Shown here: piece after piece, positions 11,654 to 22,261 of the stretch | How positions within the stretch are numbered: position 1 is the first letter of the stretch | How the letters are laid out: every line of letters starts with the position of its first letter | From: Rhizophlyctis rosea | Taxonomy: Eukaryota > Chytridiomycota > Chytridiomycetes > Rhizophlyctidales > Rhizophlyctidaceae | DNA: 64,000 bases | Assembly (NCBI GenBank): GCA_027596075.1 | Contig: JADGJC010000057.1 | Coordinates: forward strand, 4,127-68,126 | Direction of reading: 5' to 3' | The notes under the pieces: model-generated | Told to the model about the DNA's origin: nothing | What the model saw: only the letters and a program-made list of their open reading frames with translations | The model's database searches: none | Position numbers and translations under genes: made by a program

Positions 11654-12247
11654 CTATTTCCCTTTCAAACCCCTCTCCACAAACTCTCCAACCTCCCTCC
11701 TCGACCTCAAAACCACAACCTGCACATCCTTCCCCTCCTCTCTCCTCCTCCTCACAACCTCCTCCCCAACCATCCGTCTAATCAACTCCCCCTTTCCATC
11801 CCAATAAAACTTTGCGCCCCACACTAAAATACTCTCCTTATCAGCAAACGCCAAACCCCACGTCTCCCTATTATTAGTTCCAAACAGCTTCGTACGGTTC
11901 CAGCAGCGACTTATTGTCCTCAGGAGGAGTTGCCATAGGACGAGATACATTGGTAGGTCGAGGATGATGAAGATATCGGTGGAGGGCCAGTGGATTTGGG
12001 TGTGTTTTAGGTAGTTGCCGTCTATTATCCAGCCTTGTGGGGATGCATACAGCAGGGCACGGCATTTCTCTTGAAACACATCTGCAGGGCTTTGAGCCCA
12101 GTTATCGGACCAGAAGAGGTTGTCTAGGGGGAGGTGGGGGATGCCGAGGCTGGTTGAGAGGGTTGAGGAGAGAGTTGATTTGCCTGCACCGGGGGGGCCC
12201 AAAATTGTGATTCTCGGGTGTGCGGGAAGGACAGTTGGTGGGATCAT
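11654..12247 (-). CDS. P-loop kinase-like protein (topology-modulation / adenylate kinase-like fold)
   Basis: A single exon of 197 residues. The Walker A motif ITILGPPGAGKSTLSSTL sits at about residues 12-29. It is followed by the LPLDNLFW block and GWIIDGNYLKH, then DIFIILDLPMYLVLWQLLLR, a pattern typical of the bacterial and fungal 'topology modulation protein' / FlaR-like P-loop NTPases related to adenylate and shikimate kinases. The substrate is not known for this group. The C-terminal third is basic (RRRREEGKDVQVV) and resembles the usual nucleotide-binding tail with its R-rich lid. No targeting signal is seen. The start at 12247 gives a short lead into the P-loop. Confidence 0.8.
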   Translation of the reverse strand: MIPPTVLPAHPRITILGPPGAGKSTLSSTLSTSLGIPHLPLDNLFWSDNWAQSPADVFQEKCRALLYASPQGWIIDGNYLKHTQIHWPSTDIFIILDLPMYLVLWQLLLRTISRCWNRTKLFGTNNRETWGLAFADKESILVWGAKFYWDGKGELIRRMVGEEVVRRRREEGKDVQVVVLRSRREVGEFVERGLKGK

Positions 12248-12913
12248 TGGCGGGAGTTGATACTATGGTGGGTTGCGGGGGTTGAGTTGGTTGCCAGTGG
12301 GTTGTGACATAGTGTGCATCTCCCTCCTTTTGTATTGGCATATGGGCAGTGGGAGAATGCGGACTGTTCGAGTTGTGGGAGGTGCTGCGGCCGCAGCAGT
12401 GGAAGGATTTCCCATGACCCAACTTGATTGCGCCATCAAACCAACTTGCAGTGTTTTGCACAGCTCTTTCTTACCTTATCTTGAGTTTCCGTCACTTTGA
12501 CACTATGACACTCTCACTTGACACATGACTGTTGGACACCAGTTTTACAACTCTACACGCCCATCTCCTGGCCAGAACGTTGCAGCGTGCAAAGATCATC
12601 TCTTCATTTCAACCAGGCGAACCACCCTCATCTCGCACGAAACTTCCGTTCTAAAAGCAGACTACGCCCGTCAATTGCGCCTCACAATCCTGGCACTGGC
12701 AATATTGCTCCTTCTACCCTCCAAGGCTATTGCACTTTGGTTCGAGACTAAAATCGTGCACGCAAGAATCCGTAAGTCTCTCTGCCTTGAGGCGAAAACA
12801 AACCGTTTTCTTTCGTCTTGCTGAAGTGAACATGGCCTCCAAATCCCCAACCTCAAAAAACCCCAAACACCATCTCCCACCGCTTCCAAATAACCCACCA
12901 ATGCCAACAACCT
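12248..12913. other. Intergenic, possible 5' part of a small gene
   Basis: Several overlapping short ORFs lie here, none recognisable. A possible intron (GTAAGT at about 12771 to AG at about 12826) could join an upstream leader to the ORF beginning in the next feature. Confidence 0.3.
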
Positions 12914-13225
12914 TTGACCAACCCACTCTCTTCAATCTCGTCACTGACCACTCTCTTCAACACCCTCAAGGACAACAAGCCCTCCAATCTTGGATCCCCT
13001 GACAAAACCGTATTCATCATCCGCATGGTAGACCATCACGCAGCCTTCAAACCGGACGAAGTAACGGCCGTTGGCAACGTGCTCCAACAATGCTTGAGTA
13101 AGCCTGGGAAAGGGTTGGAGCAAGTAGAGTGGCGAACAGGACCAAAACTCAGAAGATATTGGGAGCTGCAGTTCAAGAAGGAAGACCAGCACGACAAATC
13201 CTTGGAGCAATGTGATGAACTGTGA
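12914..13225 (+). CDS. Small hypothetical protein, uncertain
   Basis: A 103-codon ORF. Its second half (FIIRMVDHHAAFKPDEVTAV to the end) has a mixed, protein-like composition with charged C-terminal residues, but no family was recognised. An overlapping frame from 12832 gives a Pro-rich 57-residue product that ends in the middle of this ORF. Either could be real, both could be parts of one spliced gene, or neither may be coding. Confidence 0.25.
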   Translation: MTNPLSSISSLTTLFNTLKDNKPSNLGSPDKTVFIIRMVDHHAAFKPDEVTAVGNVLQQCLSKPGKGLEQVEWRTGPKLRRYWELQFKKEDQHDKSLEQCDEL

Positions 13226-13541
13226 TATGGCATATAGGGTGCAAGGTAGAAAAACCAGGGACAGATCATTTTGAAAGGATGGCTCAACATGTTTCTTAGG
13301 ATCTTGAGTTCCGTTTGAACATTGCCCACCTACCTGTTCACATTGGATGGTTTTGAAGACTGATCAGGCATGTCCGATGATTCAAAGTATGCCGGCAGCA
13401 TATGAACAAACGGAGAAGAGTCAACAAAGGTTGAGATTGTCTTCAACATCTCCCTAAACAAGGCAAAGCACCAGTGACGTGTCACTATTATGCCCATCAA
13501 ATCATAGATGCATAGAAATGCATGCAGAAGGGGATCAACCC
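13226..13541. other. Intergenic between convergent genes
   Basis: About 316 bases downstream of the small hypothetical ORF and of the glycosyltransferase; nothing recognised. Confidence 0.4.
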
Positions 13542-15399
13542 CTACTCTTCTTTCTGTCTCCATAGATCCTTCTTGTCCTTCCCATCCAAGCCTTGTCCTC
13601 CAACTCCGACCTTCCCAGTATATACGTCTCTGCCCCGCGACTTTTCCCCTCTTCCCACCCGCCAAACCCACCACAGCATTCTCCAAACAATCCACGCCAC
13701 CAGATGCAGCGTCCCACCCACCGCCCCCAAAACATCCAAATAATAATACTTCCACCACGGAACCTCCGCAAACTTCCTCACACTCCATGGCTCCAACGTC
13801 TCTTGTTCCGCCCGCCACTCAACCCACTCTGCGGCTTTATCGACCCCACCAGCGTCCTTGAAAATCCTTCTGACCCGTTGTGCGGCGCGGATGTACGGTT
13901 GGCGACTTTCAGGGTTCAGCATTCGGGTAAGGATGTCCGCTGTGCGGTTGGAGATAACATCAGGTATTGGCACACACTCCCCCGCGCCCGTTCTCTGCAT
14001 CCGCGCACAATTATCGGGCGTATCACCCGCGATGGGGATTCCCAGAATGGGTTTACCGAAATAGAGGGCCTCGTGGATGCCGTTTCCACCAGCGTGGGAG
14101 ATGAAGAGTGTTGTGGAGGGGTGGGCTAGGAGGGAACGTTGAGGTGCCCAGCGGGTGTAGAGGAATTTCCCGGCGGTTGACCGTGTCATGTCGGGGGTGG
14201 TGGATCCCTGTTGGGAGAATGGGTCGAGGTCCGGTGGGAGGAGGGCGGACTGTGCGGCGTTAACGGACCAGATAATTTTAAGTGTCGGATCTGTGGCAGT
14301 GGCGTTTTGGAGGATGGATTGGATGTATTCAAAGTCGGGTGCGGTAATGACTACCACACTCCCAAAACTAACAAGAACAACATTCTCGCTCGGCCCAATG
14401 AACTCAGTATACTCCTCCGAAAGCGCAGGAACGGGCTCCCGAACCATATACCCAACAGTTTTGAAAAGCGGCGGCACAACCTGCGCATAATCCAACCCAA
14501 AAGCCGTCCAAGAAATAACAACCTCATCCAAAAGATCCGTCCGACTCCTAACCAAATCCTCAACCCCCAACCGCCTATTAATCCCCTTAATCCCCGCATC
14601 AACATACTTCGCAATCCCCTTATGAAACACACTCACAACAAACTGTTTCACCCGACTCCCAAACGTCCCATCCATCACTCCACCAGCCCCAATAACCGGA
14701 ACAACACTACTCGGAAGAAGGGACCCAGGAGATTCCGGAACCCCAGACGTAGCAGCCGGCCAGAGAATAACCAATCTCACCCCCTCCATCCGCGCGGCCT
14801 GGATGCAAAACGCCGATACGCCGTCGCAGATGACAATATCCGGGTTGATTTCTGCAAAGGCGGCGGCGGTGCGCGGGAGGAGTGCTTCATACGTTTCGAG
14901 GAAGATGTCAAAAACTCGTTTCATGACGACTATGATCGACCGTTGGGCGAACTGGTTGTTTGCGTACCGCTTATGTTCCTCATCTGTTAAATACATCAGG
15001 GAGAGAGTTAGCCGAACAAGAGATTTTGGAGAAGTGGTTTCTTTTTTGGACCGGGGCATCACATTCCAACCCCCCTTTCACCTATCCCAAAGAACCGCAA
15101 CCGTCTCGCAACATCGAAAAAGAACAAGGTTGGAAAAAAAAAAAAAAATGGCACTCACATTGCGCAAACTCCCCAACACTCCAAAACGTCACATTCCCAT
15201 GCGGCGCCACCATATACCGCGCCGGTTCCGGTCCAACAAAATAAGTCTCATGGCCCCGATCATGAAGAGTTTCCGCAAGTGACAAAAGAGGCATGTAGTG
15301 CCCGCGGTACGGGATGGCGGATAATGCAACTTTCAGGGTTGCCGCCCACGGAATGAAAGCTATGAGGTAGATCCATGAGAGTAGAGGTCGGGGGGTCAT
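13542..15399 (-). CDS. UDP-glycosyltransferase (GT1) with signal peptide and C-terminal membrane anchor
   Basis: GT1 enzymes transfer a sugar from a UDP-sugar to lipophilic acceptors such as sterols or secondary metabolites. There are two exons: 15159-15399 and 13542-14983. Joining them at GTGAGT and the AACAG acceptor keeps phase and gives about 560 residues. The Met at 15399 is followed by a hydrophobic signal-like segment (LLSWIYLIAFIPWAATL), which is why it was preferred to the Met at 15465. RGHYMPLLSLAETLHDRGHE is the N-terminal acceptor-side block. The sugar-nucleotide signature includes WAPQRSLLAHPSTTLFISHA, then GGNGIHEALYFGKPILGIP. Near the C-terminus, YYYLDVLGAVGGTLHLVAWI begins a membrane helix followed by a Lys/Arg-rich tail, the layout of animal ER UGTs. 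The intron contains a run of about 15 T on the coding strand. Confidence 0.9.
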
Positions 15400-15839
15400 G
15401 GTTTGGAAGGGGGTCGGAAATAATAATGGGGATGGATGGGGAGATGGAGAAGAGGGAAAGTTCATATTCTATTTATTATGATTTTTTCTTGTGAAGCCAT
15501 CCGAACTGGTTACTGAAATAGGGTTTTGTGGTACTGTGGTTGCACATGCGCAAAAACGTCGGAGGTCGTCGGGAGCCCGAGGTCCGACGGGCTACAATCT
15601 CAAAGGCATCCCCTCCCTTCCCCAAATTCCGCAGCAAGTTCGCCATCAAGTCTTTTACATGCACAGTGTTAATTTTCAAGCAATAAAGAAAAGGTATCAC
15701 GGGTATGAAACGGGTATCGCAAAGTCTTCTGAAATACATCCACACAATAGTATCTACAAAAGGCACACGTGTGCCCTTACACCTACAAACCCTCCACCAA
15801 CAATAGCACATCCGTACCATCACTAAAAACCGCCGTCTC
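15400..15839. other. Intergenic, glycosyltransferase to transporter
   Basis: About 440 bases, with a C/A-rich stretch next to the transporter 3' end; nothing recognised. Confidence 0.4.
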
Positions 15840-17798
15840 TCAATGTCCCACAAACACCCCACTCCCATCCTCCAACCCCATCCCCTTCGTCTCCGGCACG
15901 CACAAAAACACGAACACCCATCCTCCAGCGACGCAGCACGCGTAAATCAAAAACGTGCCCGCGGGAGATATGACGGACGTGATGGAGAGGAATGTGAGTG
16001 ATATGAGGAGGTTTGAGATCTAAGAAACCAATGGGGTAAATGTGAGCGAGGGGGTTAAACCGTGACGGATTGGATTTTCCGTGAGATGCAAAACGATCAA
16101 AAACCCGTACCCAATTCGCCGCAATAGCAACCCCAGCGCCCTTCCCGCGTATCTCCAACGGGAAGATCTCCGACATGACCAGCCATGGTACGCATCCTAC
16201 CGGAACGACGTAGAAGACACCATTATCAGCAACCGGACTCACAACTTCCCATAACAAAGTCACACCCCACCAAAAACTCACCCAACCCAACAGCATACGC
16301 AAACACAAACCCCACCAAACTCCCCAACGCAACCCACCCCCTTCCCCTTCCCCCTTCCGCTCCTTCTCCCTCAACTCCCTCTCCACCCCCAACCCCCCAA
16401 AACGCCGCACTCAACACCACCAACATCCCCACAACAGGCACCAAAGTCCTCAACAACAACGTCCTCCTCCCGATCCTATCAACTAGAAACATCGCCGCCA
16501 GTGTTCCAACACAATTCGATAGCGCGATGAAGGAAGAAAAGAACGTCGCGGAGGATGGGGAGGTGAAGGATGCCATGCGGAGGATTGTGGCGGAATAGTA
16601 GAGGATTGTGTTTATGCTGTGTGTGATGTTATTTTTGCCTCCCACCAACGCCGAACCACGCGTTCACTCACCCACTAAACTGCTGCAAAACATGCAACCC
16701 CGCAGCAATCACCACACACTTCCTATACCCCGTCACTCGAAACATCTCCCAAAAAGACACTTCCTTCTCCGTGCTCTCAATACTAGCAGAGATTGCATCA
16801 ACTTCCTTCCGCACATCATCTACTACGTCTTCGTCATCCTCACCATCCATCCCCACCCCTCTCACACCCCTCAAAACCCCAACAGCCTCCCTCTTCTTCC
16901 CACTGGCCACCAAAAACCTCGGACTTTCCGGGAGATACCTCACACCAACCAAAAACTGCACCACAGACGGAACAGCCGCAATACCAAACATCGCCCTCCA
17001 ATTACCGCTCCCCGAAAGTCCCCACGCAACAAGATACGACACAAACTGTCCCAACGTGATCAGAAAAGGCGTTAGGTTGACGATCTGGCCGCGGATGTTT
17101 GGGGGTGATAGTTCGGCTATGTAGATGGGCACGGCTGAGCCCATTCCTATTGCTGTGCCGGCTATGGTGCGGCCTAGGAGGAGGTAGTGGTAGGTTGGGG
17201 CGAGGGACATGAGGAGGGCGCCCAGGGTGAAGATTAGGGATGCGAGGAGGATTGTGAGGCGGCGGCCCTGGGTGTCAGTTAGGTGGGTTGAAAGGAGGGA
17301 GCCTTTTGTGCGGGGTGAAGGCGGTTTTGTTAGTAAACAAAAGCAAAAGCAAAATTCGATTTCTTGAATAGAGCGAAAGAGACGAACCTAGGATAGCACC
17401 CAACGTCACACTCGAGACAACAAACTCCGTCTGCACATCACTAAGCTGGAACGCTTCACGAACATACAGCGTCGCACCGGAGATGATTCCGGTGTCGTAG
17501 CCCGCTAGGAAGCCGTTGAGTGCTGCGAAGGAAGAGAGGAGGAGCAGACGGGGTGTTATTTGGGACGGGGTTGGGTTTCTGGGACTCGGACCTAAGGAGG
17601 AGCGAATTCAGGGGTTGCAATTTTTCGAAGAGGAGGATAAAGGGAGAGGGACGGACCAGGACGTTCATGGGAGATGGGGGTGTCATCGTCCTGGTGGGGC
17701 GCCGTAACGATCTTGTCGGGGTCGTCTTCTAGCGGTCTGTATGCTCCTCCCCAGCGCGTCATCTTGATCCAGACGGAAGATTGGGCGGGATCTTCCAT
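15840..17798 (-). CDS. MFS sugar transporter
   Basis: Twelve-helix major facilitator of the sugar porter family, moving hexoses or polyols across a membrane, probably proton-coupled. It is spliced from several exons on the minus strand. Motifs in order are YRPLEDDPDKIVTAP (cytosolic N-terminus), FLAGYDTGIISGATLYVREA in helix 1, GRTIAGTAIGMGSAVPIYIA then ELSPPNIRG in helices 4-5, RYLPESPRFLVASGK, LQQFSGINTILYYSATI in helix 7, DRIGRRTLLL after helix 8, VMSEIFPLEIRGKG in helix 10 and CVPETKGMGLED at the C-terminus. These are the PROSITE-type sugar transporter signatures. Met 17798 is the first in frame before the N-terminal block. Substrate cannot be read from the sequence; the FLAGYDTGIISGA form is common in inositol and hexose porters. 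Confidence 0.92.
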
Positions 17799-18397
17799 TT
17801 GTATCGTGCTGGGGTGTAGGCAACAGCGACTTTTATGAGGGTTGCAGTTTTGGGAGCTGAAGCCAGACTGCCAGCAGGGCCTGGAGGTCGACAGAGGTTG
17901 TGTCACACAAGTCAAAAAGAGTTTGGCGCCAGGGTCCTTGTCGACAGTGTGAAAGAAAATGGTGATCTATGCACCTTCAATCGTAACAACTGCCAATGGT
18001 TTGTGATTTACCAATGTGCAGCTCGGTTGACCGAGCCTGATCTTCTGGCACTAGAATCCTGCTTGAGCTTTACCATGTTCGCTACTTCTTTGCATTATAG
18101 CCATTTCCAAAGAATCAGGCAAAATCACACTGGATGCGCCAACAAGAGTTCTAGACTCAAACCAAGTACAGCAAAAAGTTGGGCTCCTTCGAAAGACATT
18201 CATCGAATTGTATCAAGACGAAAAAAGATGTATATGAATTCGCTAAACTTTAACAGTATATGTACATAAACACCGCAAATCAGAAACAATATATCACCAA
18301 TGCTTACGAAAATGATAAAGTGCCCCGTTCCCCCCGACACCCCTCATTCGATATTTTGTACACATTTCACGCATTTGCCCTCACTGTCCATATACCA
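17799..18397. other. Intergenic, transporter to TAF4-like gene
   Basis: About 600 bases; a 144-codon plus-strand ORF has no features of a real protein. Confidence 0.4.
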
Positions 18398-20486
18398 TCA
18401 ACCAACAACACCACTACTAGCCGCCATCCCTTCCCCACATGCTGCGTTCCCAGAAAGAAGTCCCTCATCAGATGTATTAGAAGCCCCGCTTGCCGACCCA
18501 TCCGTCGACACCTGCGTTGCGACATTCGACGGATCCGAAACAGACGAAAGCGTAGGTTGAGGTGACGGAGGAGGCGGCAACGGTGACGGACAAAGAAAAT
18601 CCCGTGGCCCCATCTCCCTTTCCTCCTTTCCCATCTCCACGTCGCTCTTCTCCTCCTCATGTACCTGTTCCTTCACCGGCTGAATAATCGGGAACACAAC
18701 AGAAGGAGGCGGTGAAGGCGGCTTGACTGCAACAACTTCCCGCCCACTTCCCTTCTCACCTCCACCCTCCTCCCCACCCTCCTCCCTCCTTTCGAATTCA
18801 GCCGCCCGCTCCCTCAACCTCTTTTCTTCCTCCATCTCCTTCTTCTCAATCTCCGCCAACTTTTTCCTCACATCCATCCCATGCGGCTTCTTCTTCAACT
18901 CGAACCCCGTCTGCCCACTCGCCAGCTTTTGGTTTTCCTCTTGAATGAATTGACGCTCCAGCCGCCCGACGCTGTGATTGACGGCAGTGACCGTTTTCTC
19001 CAGTAAAGTGCGCAGGCGTTGTTCAGCGGCGAGGGCAACATAAAGGGCAAAGTCCGGATCCAGGGTCGTAATGTCAAATTTGCGAGCTGACGCCCAGAAC
19101 TTTAGAAGGAACGACATAAATATCAACTTCAATGGCCATTACCTATGTCGCCTACATCTTTTCTCAAGCGAGCGATATTGAGGAACGATGGGTCTTTCGA
19201 CCTGTTTGGGCGTGAACGATCGATTTTGATATCGTCCCTCAGGCTTGTGTCTCCCATATCTTCTGTCTTTATGGACTTTAGACGATCGCCCACTTGAGAT
19301 GAATGGGCTGCCAGCAATACCTTGATCCCATGCAGAACGTCCATCTCTGATTCAATATCAGCCTTCGGTTGAGCCTTTGAAGTCAATGATGCGCTTTCTG
19401 CTCTGGCGAGTGGTGAGGGCGTTCCAGACTCTGTTTTTATTGTTCAGTACAAATTGTCTCCTGGTTGGAGGTATCAACCGTGTGACCTGCTGATCTTTGT
19501 ACGCTTGTCAGTGTTTGAACAGGAAGACTTGTGTTTGAGACAGGTGTCTTGGGTGGACTGAAATAACTCATCAGTATGGATTCCTGCTCAAGAATGCATT
19601 AAGGCAACAAACCCAAGGCCAGCGACTGCGGCTTGTACCACGGCGTGAACTTCTGGTTGCATTGGACCCTACAATCTCGTAAGATCAGCAATCTGTTGGA
19701 CTGAAGGTCTACGCGTTTGGCATACCCTTGGCAGTGGAGGACGACCAGCTGCATTCTGTGTATTGACCGGCCGCATGGGCGGAGATGGAGTAGGAGGTGG
19801 CGGATTCTGTTGTGAGCGTTGTAACGCATCTTTCAAATTTGTCCCGCATGAATTGAACAGCTGTTCTGCCTTCTTCACAAACTGATCATCTGTCAATTTT
19901 TGTGACTTCGGGGTTGTTAAAACTCTGCATATTCGCCAGTAATCGATGTTCTGCCCCACGATCAGCTTACTTGGAATTCTCCGAAAAGTGAAGTCAGCTC
20001 CGGTCGCTTTTCCGTAGGGAGAGACCTGAGCATGTCTTCGAGCATCTTCACCTGTTGCGGTGGTTGATCTTGTGCTGGCTGTGTGTTCGGTATGCTTGCT
20101 CTTCGTTGCAACATAGGATTGGGTGGTGATGCTTGTGCGTAGGTTGTTGCTGCAGGAGTTGGTACTGTGTCAAACGGGAAGGCCATTGGTTGAATGTCTG
20201 GTGTCTGGGATGCATATTCGTTCAAGTGGGGTTGTCCATTCGTGGGTAGGAAGGAGGGTTGGTCCAAAGGGGTCAAGATCTCAGCAGGATCGGCTGTCAG
20301 AACTGCAGGCGATGAATACTGCGTCGGTGTCGGAGACCCCAATAATTCCGCCAGTGCGTCGTCTTTTGGCTCCTCCTTGACCAAGGCCATGGTGCTGGCC
20401 TGAGATTGTGCAGTAGTGGCGGACGGCAGGGCCTGATCGGCAACCTCGCAAAGGATGTCCAAACCAGAAAACGCTGGGTTTTCCAT
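18398..20486 (-). CDS. TFIID subunit 4 (TAF4)-like protein
   Basis: TAF4 is a histone-fold subunit of TFIID that pairs with TAF12. The protein is spliced on the minus strand. The N-terminal part (from Met 20486) is Pro/Gln/Ser-rich and ends in LEDMLRSLPTEKRPELTSLF. A 65-nt intron then joins in phase to SQKLTDDQFVKKAEQLFNSC. The middle is Pro-rich. The C-terminal block DPSFLNIARLRKDVGDIG, then DPDFALYVALAAEQRLRTLL and EKTVTAVNHSVGRLERQF, matches the TAF4 histone fold plus conserved C-terminal domain. It is followed by a highly charged helix (DVRKKLAEIEKKEMEEEKRL) and a low-complexity Pro/Ser tail. The assignment rests on this C-terminal pattern and overall layout; the N-terminus is too divergent to help. 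Confidence 0.7.
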
Positions 20487-20883
20487 ATGGACTGAACCTG
20501 ACTATTATCGAAAGGTACTGCTCGGAAAGACTGCCACGTTCGAAGCTGCGTTTATTTGGTTGAAAAACAGTTGTGCCGACCTCCTATATCGCTGTTAATT
20601 TATGGTTCCAGATTTACAGCGATGAGCGTGGGAAACAAGTCCAAAAGGTTGGGCCTACAGCATCACGCACCGTGCACCATTTGCACCATGAATCTTGACT
20701 TCTCGTTCTTCATCGTCAACATGATCATTCCGCTGCGGCGTGGCTGTCGTGATGAACATGCTGATTGGGCCTGGATCCCGTGGACGAGGGACACTTTTCG
20801 GGTCTTCCCCTTCCTTCCTTGCTTCCTGATTCACAAAGACTCCCACCATCTTTCCACATAGCAGCCTCATCCACTCCGCACTC
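20487..20883. other. Divergent promoter, TAF4-like / mitochondrial protein
   Basis: About 400 bases between divergent start codons; nothing specific recognised. Confidence 0.4.
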
Positions 20884-22166
20884 ATGCGCCCTTACCACCG
20901 CCTGTATCCTGCACTAGGGTGGCGGTGGTTGAGTCAATCGTCTCCAGGTCCGACAAGAGCGCTTCAAGTTCAAGCTCATCGTGTGTTCACCAACTCGGCC
21001 CGCCGCAACGAAGCCACCTTCCCGTGGCGTCTCGACGCTGAACCGGAGCGGCAAACTATATCCACCTTAACAAAACCATCCTCTCTCTTTGCAAGCCTTC
21101 TCAATCCATTCAAACGGGAATTCACCCGAATCCTATCACGTTCAATCACAAATCAAGCATATGGAGAAACGTATGTTTTCGGGAGTTGGCAGTCCTCAAG
21201 TAACCTGTCCCCTTCCTCCATACTGACGGTCAACTTTCATCTTGTGCCAGTTACTTCCAAATTGCATTCCCAGGCGGGGCCGCCTTTGCCTTTGATAAGT
21301 TTTGCTCTACAATAAGAGACCTCGCCACCCCAACCTCATCATCCGAAAGCCGTGAACAGGCTGACGAATCCCTACGCCTCATGCTTGACCGCCCTCTGTA
21401 TAAACGTATCGCAGCCGCCTGTGCAGCAGTAACAGCTCGGAATGAGCGCATCTTCCTATCCGCAACCATCCATGATGTCCGCGTCACCGACGTTCATATT
21501 CGGTACGATCACGTTCGTAAACCCAAGAATGGCAATGGCCTTGTACACTATGGCTAACAGCTCATTCCATGCAGGTTTGGACCAGAGATATCTAGTGGCA
21601 CAATCCCAGCATTCATCCGCAGCCGCGGAGATGTCACTGTATCGTCCCTGGGATCAGACAACTATCTTTTCAACTGGTATTCCCTAGAATGGATTTTCCC
21701 AAAAGAAGCTGTGCAAACCGCAGAAACTACCACTTTTAACATGGCAATGGGCGCCATGGACGAGGGAACTCTCGTGCGAGTGGAAGCGATCGTGGATGCA
21801 GACATTGTGTACCGACACTCACGCCTACAATCACATAAGCAAGATGCCAAAGGGATCGAATCTGCAGAATCATCTTCATCGTCCACTGACCAAAACGATC
21901 ACACCGCCCGGCTAGCCGCGCAAGTCACAGAAGAATTGACCAATCCATCACCAGCCGATGAGGAAATCCTCAAATCAGAAAGTGTCCGCAGGGAGATATT
22001 GGTACAGTTTACCAGCCCTCATATAACGGTGCAAAACGCGCAAGACGGTGGTGCACTTGCAGCGGGGTCTTGGCGGATATCGGATGTAGATTTTTTGATG
22101 GAGAATGAGGTATATCAGCGGTATCGGGAGAAGGAGAGGGAGAGGGACGATGACGATGATCGATAG
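20884..22166 (+). CDS. Unrecognised protein with probable mitochondrial presequence
   Basis: Three exons joined in phase (donor GTATGT near 21172, acceptor near 21250; donor near 21504, acceptor near 21574) give about 370 residues. The first 50 residues are rich in Arg, Ser and Ala with few acidic residues (MRPYHRLYPALGWRWLSQSS), as in mitochondrial presequences. The core includes YFQIAFPGGAAFAFDKFCST, a helical stretch SREQADESLRLMLDRPLYKR, FGPEISSGTIPAFIRSRGDV and NYLFNWYSLEWIFPKEAV. The tail is acidic and then Arg/Asp-rich, ending in a run of Asp. No family was recognised. The mixed alpha/beta core after a presequence recalls Tim44/MBA1/mL45-type proteins, but no diagnostic motif supports that. 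Confidence 0.75.
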
Positions 22167-22261
22167 GTAGTAATCATATGTAGCCAAAGGAAGAAGGGAA
22201 GTTTTGGCGGCTGATACCCGCCGTGGCAGGTTCAGCAACATCTAGAAGTATCTCACGTGTG

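Noticed and set aside
12525..12824. ORF with one hydrophobic segment (LTILALAILLLLPSKAIALW)
   Set aside because: Overlaps an equally open frame and a possible leader intron; no family or continuation.
17835..18269. 144-codon plus ORF between the transporter and the TAF4-like gene
   Set aside because: Lies in the transporter promoter region, with no conserved features.
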